Below the pieces are notes generated by a model, which ran no database searches, was not told the origin of the DNA, and worked only from the letters and a program-made list of their open reading frames with translations. Positions 43,209-51,382 of a stretch of 53,553 nucleotides of DNA are shown piece by piece (within the stretch, counting starts at the first letter, position 1; each line of letters opens with the position of its first letter). The position numbers and the translations under genes are program-made. Source of the DNA: Roseofilum casamattae BLCC-M143 (GTDB lineage Bacteria; Cyanobacteriota; Cyanobacteriia; Cyanobacteriales; Desertifilaceae); NCBI RefSeq assembly GCF_030068455.1, contig NZ_JAQOSQ010000025.1, positions 1-53,553 on the forward strand, written 5' to 3'.

Positions 43209-44723
43209 TTAATCTTGAGGAAGATTAGTCGGCTCTCCCATCTTAGAATACTTAGACCACTTGGGCTTATAGTCTTCTCCAAGCCAACCGACAGCCTCGC
43301 AAAGTTTCTCATCGTTATGAGAGCTACCATCGTAGAGGTCAAAGTCTTTTAACTCTTCTCCTTTACCCAAAGCCACCATCTCTTCCCATAGCTCTGTTCC
43401 TGGGAAAGCAACGCAATCGGAATTTTGCCAGTGAATAATATTATTCGATTGAGCGCCAATTGACTTCAGCTCGTTCAGCATTCTTAAATCATTTTGCCAA
43501 TCTTCCTCGGTTTCTCCGGGAAGATTCTTCATGGTAGTGAAATGAAACTCCATATTAGAAAAGCGAGTTACCAAATACTTGATATTCTCATAGCTTTTCT
43601 TCGTGTTCAAGCTCTTCTTCGTATTATTAACCAGCTTTTGATTAAAACTCTCCACGCCAAAACGCATTCCGACACAACCACTATCGACCATCAGATCGTA
43701 TATCTCTAGCTTAGAAGTATCGATTCGACCCATCATCGTCCAGGGCAGGCCGATCTCTTTCAGCCCTTTGCACAACTCAGTAATCCTTTTATTTCCAAGA
43801 TTCCAGGTATCGTCATCAAACAGGATACTACCTATCCCTTTCACCTCATAACCTCGATTTACATCCTTAATGGCATCGCCTACTGTCTTGCGTCCCTTAA
43901 TGGCATCTTTGAGATTGCGTACGCCATACTTCTGATATTTTTCCAAGAGTTTTTCTTGGTTTTGCAGGGTTTGCTCGTAGGCCTTGTAATCATTGATAAC
44001 TGTTTTAATCTCATCAATGACTAATTCAGGCAGGCGATTGCGATATTGCCCATTATTCATAATCTTGGGCCACTGACAGTAAGTACATTTGAAAGGACAC
44101 CCGCGCGACGTACTGACGGTCAGTTGAGGTCTGGGAGTATTCATAGTTGGCTCCCAGTAGTTGTATAAGTACTCCAGGGGACGGAAAGGCAAGAAATTCT
44201 CCCCTTTGAGGTAATTAATATCTTCTACATGGTCGTACATGTAGACGGGCTTGGCTTGGTCTTGCTTCAGTACAATATCAAGAGCCGGTTTTTCATACTC
44301 TCCAATAATACAATGATCGACAAAAGGCTCTTCGATCAGGTCATTGACATAAGCTTGAACGTGGGGACCGACTAATACAACCCGGCATGAGAATTGCTCT
44401 TTTGCCCAAATTGCAAACTCTTCAACTTTTCTGTACAAAGGCGTGGAGGTTTCCAAGAAGAGAATGTCGGGATCGTATTTGGCAATCTCCGATTTAACGA
44501 GATCGTAATCCCAATGATGCAAAGCCACTGCATCATAGAATTTGGCATCAATACCGTGTTTAATCAGGTAGTTGACAGCATAACCCATGAAGAAAGGAAA
44601 GCAAGCGTATCCATGGATGCCTTTTTGCGTCCACGGCCAGCGAGAACCAGCATTAGGTCCGGTGTAGATATTGCCCTCGTCATCATACTTGATAAATGGG
44701 ATATTGCAGAATAGTACGTTCAT
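43209..44723 (-). CDS. B12-binding-type radical SAM protein
   Basis: The 504-aa protein has an N-terminal cobalamin-binding-like domain (about 45-130: YAVNYLIKHGIDAKFYDAV, then VVLVGPHVQAY). The radical SAM core carries the cluster motif CPFKCTYC (Cys209, Cys213, Cys216). FDDDTWN at 302-308 and MRFGVESFNQ continue the core. Between them, at about 247-293, is a ~47-residue insert with YEQTLQNQEKLLEKYQ, probably a coiled coil, absent from typical members. Such enzymes do methylation, epimerisation or rearrangement on unactivated carbon; here a sugar or glycan is the likely substrate, inferred from context. Confidence 0.85.
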   Translation of the reverse strand: MNVLFCNIPFIKYDDEGNIYTGPNAGSRWPWTQKGIHGYACFPFFMGYAVNYLIKHGIDAKFYDAVALHHWDYDLVKSEIAKYDPDILFLETSTPLYRKVEEFAIWAKEQFSCRVVLVGPHVQAYVNDLIEEPFVDHCIIGEYEKPALDIVLKQDQAKPVYMYDHVEDINYLKGENFLPFRPLEYLYNYWEPTMNTPRPQLTVSTSRGCPFKCTYCQWPKIMNNGQYRNRLPELVIDEIKTVINDYKAYEQTLQNQEKLLEKYQKYGVRNLKDAIKGRKTVGDAIKDVNRGYEVKGIGSILFDDDTWNLGNKRITELCKGLKEIGLPWTMMGRIDTSKLEIYDLMVDSGCVGMRFGVESFNQKLVNNTKKSLNTKKSYENIKYLVTRFSNMEFHFTTMKNLPGETEEDWQNDLRMLNELKSIGAQSNNIIHWQNSDCVAFPGTELWEEMVALGKGEELKDFDLYDGSSHNDEKLCEAVGWLGEDYKPKWSKYSKMGEPTNLPQD

Positions 44724-44771
44724 TGTTCGATCTCCTTAATCAGTGTCTAATATGGTTTGGCAACCCCAATC

Positions 44772-45683
44772 TTATAAAGACTCGTCCAGATATCTCATTA
44801 GAGTATCAACTCGGTTAGCATAGGTGTGGTTACTGAGAACATTTTTTTGTCCTTCCTCGCTCCGCCTCAATCTTTCTTCCGGGTCTGCTAAATAACGAAC
44901 TAGCTTAGCCCACATATCTTCATATCCCGTCGTGTAAACCACGCTGTCCCCAAAGTTGTTTTCTATAGATTGAACGTAATCGGACATAATAAAACCTCTA
45001 CACGCTAGTATATCAAAAATCCTTAAATTTATCGTATCCAGTTCGATATGTTCTTCAATATGAGCGTTCAGATTAATCTTACAGCTTGAGTAGAGTTTGG
45101 GGAGATCGGGCATGGGCAATCTACCTTGACAAACATCACCTAAACGTTCGGCCCACATATTTCCATACATTACCAATCCGAAAGGTAGAGCGGGTTCTAA
45201 GTACCGTAAATTGACAACGGGTCCTCTGATATTATTACCAACAAACGATACTGGACAGTTATATTCTTCGGCGAACTGATGATAGAAGAAATCAGGCTCG
45301 GTAGCAAATGGAATCACAGCACCATCCGCACAAGAATCCATTAATTTCTTACTCGTGAACATATAGCCAGAAAACTTACTCTTGACTTCATCGAACACGC
45401 CAACGGTTCCACCAGGATAATTTTCTTTGGAAAATGCATTTTGTAAATATAGAAAATTCTTTGTGTTTTCTTGTAAGTCTAAGAATGGGTTAAAATGAAT
45501 AAGAACATCCAGCTCTTCTGCGATCGCGCCTTTCGGACCGTACAGATAAACTGAATCAACGCGATCGTGCTGTACTAGATGTTTTTGCCATCCTCGAGCA
45601 ATAATCTCATCACCCTGAACCTGACCGCCTTCTATGCTATTAATCTGGAATAACCGCAGACCGATTTTCAACTTGTGGTTCAT
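44772..45683 (-). CDS. CgeB-like glycosyltransferase
   Basis: The 303-aa protein opens LKIGLRLFQINSIEGGQVQG. Its C-terminal half reads GLVMYGNMWAERLGD, LPKLYSSCKINLNAHIEEH, DTINLRIFDILACRGF and YATRVD-type ends. This is the pattern of CgeB/spore-coat-type GT-B glycosyltransferases with a single-domain donor face. Its ATG overlaps the cupin stop (TAATG), so the two genes are translationally coupled. The donor sugar may be the one made by the adjacent reductase and cupin. Confidence 0.75.
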   Translation of the reverse strand: MNHKLKIGLRLFQINSIEGGQVQGDEIIARGWQKHLVQHDRVDSVYLYGPKGAIAEELDVLIHFNPFLDLQENTKNFLYLQNAFSKENYPGGTVGVFDEVKSKFSGYMFTSKKLMDSCADGAVIPFATEPDFFYHQFAEEYNCPVSFVGNNIRGPVVNLRYLEPALPFGLVMYGNMWAERLGDVCQGRLPMPDLPKLYSSCKINLNAHIEEHIELDTINLRIFDILACRGFIMSDYVQSIENNFGDSVVYTTGYEDMWAKLVRYLADPEERLRRSEEGQKNVLSNHTYANRVDTLMRYLDESL

Positions 45684-46045
45684 TAAGTTACCTCCAGCTT
45701 ATGAAAGTCAGGATTATCTAAATCCAATGGCTGAGAGAGCATATTAATCCACTGGGCTGTCGTTTTGGTGCGGAATGTATGCAATTCATAAGGGTCAATA
45801 ATAAAGATATCTCCTTGAGCAACACTAAAATTAGTACGCTTTCCGGAACTGATATCTTGGATTTCAATATCTATTTCCCCGGAAATAATAAAAAAGAGTT
45901 CGCGAGTTTCTTTATGGTAATGGTTGCCACGAACTTCATTAGCAGCTGTCTCGATAAAGTTAACTTCTGCCCAATTCTCTCGAGTAATTCCACAAAACGC
46001 CCCTCGTTTATCGCGTTTTTCCATATAAGGGGATAACCGTTGCAC
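45683..46045 (-). CDS. Cupin (WxcM/FdtA-like)
   Basis: The 120-aa single-domain cupin has the metal-type residues H42 and H44 in RGNHYHKETRELFF and H89 in YELHTF, with GDIFIIDP between. Its size and the ENWAEVNFIETAANEVRGNH start match the FdtA/WxcM-type dTDP-sugar isomerase-like cupins found beside sugar-nucleotide genes. GTG is used as start because it overlaps the reductase stop by one base (TAGTG). The substrate is presumably a 4-keto nucleotide sugar. Confidence 0.8.
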   Translation of the reverse strand: MQRLSPYMEKRDKRGAFCGITRENWAEVNFIETAANEVRGNHYHKETRELFFIISGEIDIEIQDISSGKRTNFSVAQGDIFIIDPYELHTFRTKTTAQWINMLSQPLDLDNPDFHKLEVT

Positions 46046-46935
46046 TATACGCCTCCTGCCGCAGCTAAACGTCTGAAACCTTCTGCGATCGCATCAAGTT
46101 CCATTTCCAAGATAGCACTTGTTTTCTCGGCTCGCAGAGAGGCATCCTTTTGCAGAAATAAGTTCTCTCCGTGTTGCCCCACGACGGTGGGAAGTAACAG
46201 TTTTGTATCCAAATCAAACTGCCGTGCATAGGCAGTGAAGAAATCAAACCGACTCACTTTTTTACTTCCCACTGTATGAAATATTCCAGTTAAATCTTTC
46301 TGGATAATAACTTCAAACATTTCCGCCAGATTTACCACATAAGTTGGGGTATTCATAACATCAGTAAAGCATTCTACCGACTGGCCATCGATCAATTGCC
46401 CCGACAGCCATTTCAGCAGAGGCGAATTCTTGCCATAAATTCCACCACTACGACAAATAGCCACGCGATCGTGTTCTTGTCGAGCCAATTCTTCTCCTTG
46501 CAGTTTAGTTTTACCATAGACTAAGCTTGGCTGTGGTATATCTGTCTCCTGATATTCTCCATCAGTACAACGGAATACTAGATCGGTTGATATATAAATT
46601 AAATGAGCATTAATATCGCGACAACCGCGAGCAACATTCCGAGTACCTAAAGCATTTGTTTCATAGGCTTCATCGGGATTTTTTTCGCAGTATTTGACAT
46701 TTTTATTGCCAGCCGCATGAATGACAACGCTGGGTTTTATTTCCTCGAAAACCGATTTTACTTCTCGATCGCTTCTCACATCTAACTGAATCGGATTGAG
46801 AGCTAAATTACTATCTCCATGAATAGCATGATTCATATACGTGGAAATAAGTTCGTTATCTGGCTTAGAGGCAAAAAAACTAGCCAGATTATGTCCGACA
46901 AACCCACTCCCCCCTGTAATCAGGATTTTTGTCAC
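46045..46935 (-). CDS. NAD(P)-dependent sugar reductase, RmlD-like
   Basis: The 296-aa SDR has the nucleotide-binding GGSGFVG (8-14) and the active-site YGKTK (Tyr140, Lys144). The RmlD-type fold is supported by HAAGNKNVKYCEKNPDEAYETN and ISTDLVFRC. Members reduce dTDP-4-keto-6-deoxysugars such as in rhamnose synthesis. There is no rmlA, rmlB or rmlC beside it, so the keto-sugar must come from elsewhere in the genome. It starts the four-gene sub-module ending with the radical SAM gene. Confidence 0.85.
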   Translation of the reverse strand: MTKILITGGSGFVGHNLASFFASKPDNELISTYMNHAIHGDSNLALNPIQLDVRSDREVKSVFEEIKPSVVIHAAGNKNVKYCEKNPDEAYETNALGTRNVARGCRDINAHLIYISTDLVFRCTDGEYQETDIPQPSLVYGKTKLQGEELARQEHDRVAICRSGGIYGKNSPLLKWLSGQLIDGQSVECFTDVMNTPTYVVNLAEMFEVIIQKDLTGIFHTVGSKKVSRFDFFTAYARQFDLDTKLLLPTVVGQHGENLFLQKDASLRAEKTSAILEMELDAIAEGFRRLAAAGGV

Positions 46936-47031
46936 TTCTTATTCTCCTTGCACGTTCCGCTGTAGCATAATCTTACGTTAGTTTTTCTCATTGTTTGATA
47001 TAGCGCCAACTAATACGAGTTATTAGCTGGT

Positions 47032-48282
47032 TTAATCTATTGTTTCTTGATGCCAATCAAGGTATGGCATAAAGTAAGCTATTTTATGTTTTCTAACTTT
47101 AGGATTTCCAGTTTCAGTGAGTTCAAAACGCAGTGCTTCTATATTATCAAAAATTGCTTGATACACCACTCCACAATGTAATCTCAACATATATTGACCG
47201 GCACTGAGCCAATCTCCAGGAATCCGAACTACAGCACGATATTCACCGGGAACCCTTTTATCGAGTAAAGGAAGATTAGTATCTGTATCTTCAGTGCTAA
47301 TCAGAGGAGAACCATCGGCTGCATGAATAATTGCCGATACCACTGCGCCGTAAGTTACCTCTCGCACGACATAATCTATAGTAATTTTAAATCCTTGACG
47401 AACATCGAGTAAATCGCTGTCTGAGTGGAGCTTTGCTTCCAAAATTTGCATGGGATTGCTGTTATGATATTCTGCTTGCCACATTTGAGTGTCGGTATAG
47501 CCATCATTCATATAGCTGGCAACAACATTTGGCGTTTCTCCACTCATTCGTAAGTTGCCTTTATCCATCCATAAGACGCGATCGGTTAGGGTCGATATCG
47601 CTCCCATGCTATGACTGACAAATAATACTGTTCTCCCTTCTTTGCTGACATCACGCATCTTTCCCAGACACCTTTTCTGGAATTCACCGTCCCCAACCGC
47701 GAGTACTTCATCCACCACCAAAATCTCTGGCTCTAAATGAGCGGCGACAGCAAAGGCAAGACGAACATACATTCCAGAAGAATACCGTTTCACGGGGGTA
47801 TCCAAAAACTTCTCAACTTCTGCAAAGGCCACAATTTCGTCAAATTTACGTTCGATCTCAACTTTGGTCATCCCTAATATGGCACCATTGAGATAAATAT
47901 TTTCCCGACCTGTTAAGTCAGCATGAAATCCAGTACCGACTTCTAACAAGCTTGCAACTTTACCTTGGATGGTTATTTTTCCTTCCGTAGGTTCGGTGAT
48001 TCGACTGATTAACTTGAGTAGGGTAGATTTCCCCGCTCCATTGCGTCCAATAATTCCGACTCTCTCCCCTTGTTTAATATCAAACGAGACATCTTGTAGT
48101 GCCCAAAATTCTTCCGTTTTCTTGTCTCTATGCTTTGCCGATGAAGGAGAGAGTATATTTTGCTTCAGGTTACTTAACCCTGCTGCCAAGACGTGACGAA
48201 GGGCTTGATTAGACTCTTGATGATGTCCAATGATGTATTTCTTCGCTAGGTTTTCAACACAAATTGCAGTAGTATCAGACAC
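47032..48282 (-). CDS. wzt: Polysaccharide ABC exporter ATPase, Wzt-like
   Basis: The 416-aa protein has a normal ABC domain: Walker A GRNGAGKST (79-87), signature YSSGMYVRLAFA and Walker B ILVVDEVLAVGD. From about residue 265 it has an extra 150-residue beta-rich domain (DYVVREVTYGAVVSAIIHAA, PGEYRAVVRIPGDWL) like the carbohydrate-binding C-terminus of O8/O9a-type Wzt. There that domain recognises the modified chain end and permits export. Such exporters move completed O-antigen or similar glycan across the inner membrane. The permease follows upstream in the same operon. Confidence 0.92.
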   Translation of the reverse strand: MSDTTAICVENLAKKYIIGHHQESNQALRHVLAAGLSNLKQNILSPSSAKHRDKKTEEFWALQDVSFDIKQGERVGIIGRNGAGKSTLLKLISRITEPTEGKITIQGKVASLLEVGTGFHADLTGRENIYLNGAILGMTKVEIERKFDEIVAFAEVEKFLDTPVKRYSSGMYVRLAFAVAAHLEPEILVVDEVLAVGDGEFQKRCLGKMRDVSKEGRTVLFVSHSMGAISTLTDRVLWMDKGNLRMSGETPNVVASYMNDGYTDTQMWQAEYHNSNPMQILEAKLHSDSDLLDVRQGFKITIDYVVREVTYGAVVSAIIHAADGSPLISTEDTDTNLPLLDKRVPGEYRAVVRIPGDWLSAGQYMLRLHCGVVYQAIFDNIEALRFELTETGNPKVRKHKIAYFMPYLDWHQETID

Positions 48283-48309
48283 GCTTTAATTCCTAATCAA
48301 ATCGTCAAA

Positions 48310-49143
48310 TTAAATAACATCAGCAAATGTTCTCTCGGTTTTGCGAAAGTACCAAATTGCACTAGTCAGAATTGAGATTACTAATGCTATGGAAAGAAGA
48401 AATCCAGGCATATAGAGTTGTGTCTCGCCACCAAGAATCGCCCAGCGAAAACCATCGATTACTCCAACCATGGGATTCATTGAGTATAACAAGCGCCATT
48501 GGTTGGGAACAACGGTGCTGCTAAACCCGACTGGAGAAATATATAATCCGAACTGAACGATGAATGGAACAATGTATCGAAAATCTCGATACTTAACATT
48601 CATTGATGCTAGCCATAAGCCCGATCCCAAAGCGGCTAAAACTCCAATTAAAGTAAAGAAAGGCAGGGTCAAGATACGCCATCCAGGAATGAAGTTGTAC
48701 CAAGCCATAAGCCCCAAAAGAATAGTTCCAGAAACCATGAAATCAACAAAACTGACAATCACAGCACTGGTCGGTACAATTAGCCGGGGAAAATAGACTT
48801 TGGAGATCATATTGGTATTAACCAGAAGGCTTTCACTACAAGCAGCGAGGGCACTGGCAAAGAACTGCCATGGCAGCATTGCGGCAAAGACCAAGATTGG
48901 GTAGGGCGCTCCTTCAGAAGGCAAACCGGCAAGTTTTCCAAAGACGACTGTGAAGACAATCATCGTGAGAAACGGCCTTAGTAATGCCCAAGAAACACCG
49001 ATCGCTGTTTGCTTATACCGAACTAAGATATCCCGCCAAGCCAAGAAGTAAAATAACTCCCGGTAGCGCCACAAGTCTTTCCAGTATTGCCGTTCTATTC
49101 TTCCTGGTTCAATTACAATTTCTGTCGGACTGGAATCACTCAT
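48310..49143 (-). CDS. wzm: Polysaccharide ABC exporter permease, Wzm-like
   Basis: The 277-aa ABC-2-type permease has about six hydrophobic segments and the family landmarks LFYFLAWRDILVRYKQTAIG, FAAMLPWQFFASALAACSES and SMNVKYRDFRYIVPF. It pairs with the Wzt-like ATPase 27 bp downstream. It is the first gene of the minus-strand cluster, so its upstream region (49144-49257) should contain the operon promoter, facing away from the dipeptide epimerase gene. Confidence 0.93.
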   Translation of the reverse strand: MSDSSPTEIVIEPGRIERQYWKDLWRYRELFYFLAWRDILVRYKQTAIGVSWALLRPFLTMIVFTVVFGKLAGLPSEGAPYPILVFAAMLPWQFFASALAACSESLLVNTNMISKVYFPRLIVPTSAVIVSFVDFMVSGTILLGLMAWYNFIPGWRILTLPFFTLIGVLAALGSGLWLASMNVKYRDFRYIVPFIVQFGLYISPVGFSSTVVPNQWRLLYSMNPMVGVIDGFRWAILGGETQLYMPGFLLSIALVISILTSAIWYFRKTERTFADVI

Positions 49144-49257
49144 TGCGATCGCCTATGGCTCTAGAAACGTTTAACTCTGCAACTCTGTCTTTCCTGTATA
49201 CACTGGTAAAATCTACCTTTCCAGATTACCCTCAAAAAAATTGAGCGTACTTCTCCC
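49144..49257. promoter_or_regulatory. Divergent promoter region
   Basis: These 114 bp separate the first gene of the polysaccharide operon (minus) from the dipeptide epimerase operon (plus). Promoters for both must lie here or inside the gene ends. The stretch contains GCGATCGCC and a GTATAC element, but no convincing -35/-10 pair for either direction could be fixed by eye. Confidence 0.4.
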
Positions 49258-50313
49258 ATGCAGATCCAGATTAACCCTTTTACTGTCCGCAAACGCTTTG
49301 CCCTGAAAATTAGCCGTGGGAGCAAAACTCATAACACGAATATCTGGGTCAGCGTGGAACATGATGGAATTACTGGATGGGGGGAAGCCACACCCTTTTC
49401 CACAGGAACCAGCGTTCAGACGACTGGGGAGATTGTAGCAGCTTTGAAGGTAATTGTACCGATTCTCGAACTATTTAGCCCCCTAGAGCGGCAGCAAATG
49501 CAAACCACTCTGGCTAAATCTGGTATTTCTTTGCCTTCTGCGGCACGAGCTGCACTAGATATGGCTTGTTATGATTGGCTGGGTAAATCGGTCAACTGTC
49601 CTCTGTGGCAACTGTGGGGACTCGATCGCCAGCACATTCCTGCAACTTCAGTCACCATCGGGATTTCTAGCCCGGAAGCCGCTCGGGAAAGGCTCCGACA
49701 TTGGCAAGAGATGCTTCCCGTTCGCTATCTGAAGGTTAAGCTGGGCAGTCTGGAAGGAATAGAAGCCGATCGCGCCATGCTCGATGCTCTCCTAGAGGTT
49801 GTTCCTGAAGGCTGTAAGGTCTACGTCGATGCCAATGGAGGATGGAACGTAAAGCAAGCGATCGCAATGGCTGGGACCTTAAAAGAATGGGGGATTGAGT
49901 ACATCGAACAACCCCTAGCTCCCGGTCGAGAACAAGACCTGATTCAACTGTACGAAAAATCGCCATTACCCATCTTTGTCGATGAAAGCTGCCATACTCG
50001 AACCGATATTCCCCTCTTGGCCGATCGCATTCATGGAATTAACATCAAACTAATGAAAGCTGGGGGACTCAGTGAAGCCATGGCCATGATTCACACGGCT
50101 CGTGCTTGCGGCCTGCAGGTGATGCTCGGATGCTACTCTGATAGCAGCCTATCCAATACGGCAGCCTCCCATTTGGGCGCTCTAGTTGACTATCTCGATC
50201 TCGATAGCCATCTCAATCTCATTGACGATCCCTTCACTGGGGCAACTTTACAAGATTCTTGTTTAATCCCAAATTCCCATCCCGGTTTAGGAGTAACCCG
50301 TAATGACTCTTAA
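49258..50313 (+). CDS. Dipeptide epimerase, enolase superfamily
   Basis: The 351-aa protein is of the muconate-lactonising type. It has KVKLG with Lys159 and Lys161, metal ligands Asp191 (DANGGW), Glu217 (EQPL) and Asp242 (DESCHT), and Lys264 in INIKLMKAGG on the opposite side. This fits L-Ala-D/L-Glu epimerases and the related N-acyl-amino-acid racemase DgcA. In this operon it probably acts on an acylated or peptidyl glutamate from cell-wall turnover. Its 3' end overlaps the DUF1611 gene by 11 bp. Confidence 0.9.
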   Translation: MQIQINPFTVRKRFALKISRGSKTHNTNIWVSVEHDGITGWGEATPFSTGTSVQTTGEIVAALKVIVPILELFSPLERQQMQTTLAKSGISLPSAARAALDMACYDWLGKSVNCPLWQLWGLDRQHIPATSVTIGISSPEAARERLRHWQEMLPVRYLKVKLGSLEGIEADRAMLDALLEVVPEGCKVYVDANGGWNVKQAIAMAGTLKEWGIEYIEQPLAPGREQDLIQLYEKSPLPIFVDESCHTRTDIPLLADRIHGINIKLMKAGGLSEAMAMIHTARACGLQVMLGCYSDSSLSNTAASHLGALVDYLDLDSHLNLIDDPFTGATLQDSCLIPNSHPGLGVTRNDS

Positions 50314-51382
50314 TCTCTCCAGCTTACTCGCTTCCGATCGCCGAGTTGCCATCCTACTCCATGGAGGACTACAGAATCGCTCGGGTAAAACCGGCCTGTC
50401 TTTGCTCCGCTACAGTCAAGCTAATATCGTGGCGGTTATTGATGAAAACCATGCTAGCGAGTCGTTGGAAGCATTGACCGGAATTAATCGAGCCGTTCCA
50501 ATTGTCGGCGATCTAACTGCTGCTTTGGCCTGTGAACCCGAAGTACTCGCCATCGGTATTGCTCCTTCCGGGGGAGAATTACCGGAGACTTGGATCGACG
50601 AGCTGCAACAGGCCCTGAATGCAGGACTCTCCATTGTTAATGGGCTGCATACCCCTCTCGCTACTCATCCCCAACTCCAACCCTTGCTCAAACCGGGCCG
50701 AGTAATTTGGGATATTCGTCAAGAGCCGGATAACCTGAAAGTCGGTCGAGCCAGAGCCAGACAATTAAAGGCGTTGAGAGTGCTCGCGGTGGGAACCGAT
50801 ATGTCCATTGGGAAAATGTCCGCGAGTTTAGAACTGCATTACTTATCCCAAAAACGGGGACTCAAGTCTTGTTTTATTGGCACGGGGCAAACGGGAATCG
50901 CGATCGCCGGAGCTGGAGTACCTTTGGATGCGGTTCGGGTGGACTTTGCGGCTGGAGCGATCGAACAACAAGTCTTAACGTACGGCTCTGAAGCTGATAT
51001 TGTCCATATTGAAGGCCAAGGATCTTTGCTGCATCCGAGTTCGACCGCGACATTACCTCTAATTCGCGGGAGTCAACCCACTCATTTAATTCTGGTGCAT
51101 CGATGGGGGCAAACTCACATTCACAGCGTTCCCGATGTCGAAATTCCGCCTCTACCCGAGGTCATTGAATTATACAATCGCATCGCCAGCGTCGCTGGAG
51201 CAACAGCACCCACAAAAGTGATGGCGATCGCCCTCAATACCTACGGGCTGAGCGCTGAAGATGCCGATCTTGCGATCGCTGATACCCAAGAGCTAACTGG
51301 ACTTCCTTGTACGGACCCCATTCGCTATAATGCCGATCCCCTCCTAGATGCCGTTCTCAACCCCAACTCAACCGCTGGATGA
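50303..51382 (+). CDS. DUF1611 / DgcN-like protein
   Basis: The 359-aa protein is of the DUF1611 family, which includes DgcN, reported to N-acylate D-glutamate next to the racemase DgcA. It carries the P-loop-like GTDMSIGKMS (164-173) and GTGQTGIAIAGAGVPLDAV. N-terminal residues to about 120 are the family-specific domain. It is overlapped by both neighbours (11 bp and an ATGA), so the three form one operon. A D-glutamate catabolism role is inferred from family plus context. Confidence 0.85.
   Translation: MTLNLSSLLASDRRVAILLHGGLQNRSGKTGLSLLRYSQANIVAVIDENHASESLEALTGINRAVPIVGDLTAALACEPEVLAIGIAPSGGELPETWIDELQQALNAGLSIVNGLHTPLATHPQLQPLLKPGRVIWDIRQEPDNLKVGRARARQLKALRVLAVGTDMSIGKMSASLELHYLSQKRGLKSCFIGTGQTGIAIAGAGVPLDAVRVDFAAGAIEQQVLTYGSEADIVHIEGQGSLLHPSSTATLPLIRGSQPTHLILVHRWGQTHIHSVPDVEIPPLPEVIELYNRIASVAGATAPTKVMAIALNTYGLSAEDADLAIADTQELTGLPCTDPIRYNADPLLDAVLNPNSTAG

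Noticed and set aside
46045-46935. Complete dTDP-rhamnose operon
   Set aside because: Only an RmlD-like reductase is present. The cupin is of FdtA/WxcM size and not an RmlC, and no rmlA or rmlB is nearby.
22324-49143. Complete Wzx/Wzy-type pathway
   Set aside because: No Wzx flippase, Wza, Wzb or Wzc protein is encoded; the only export genes seen are Wzm and Wzt.
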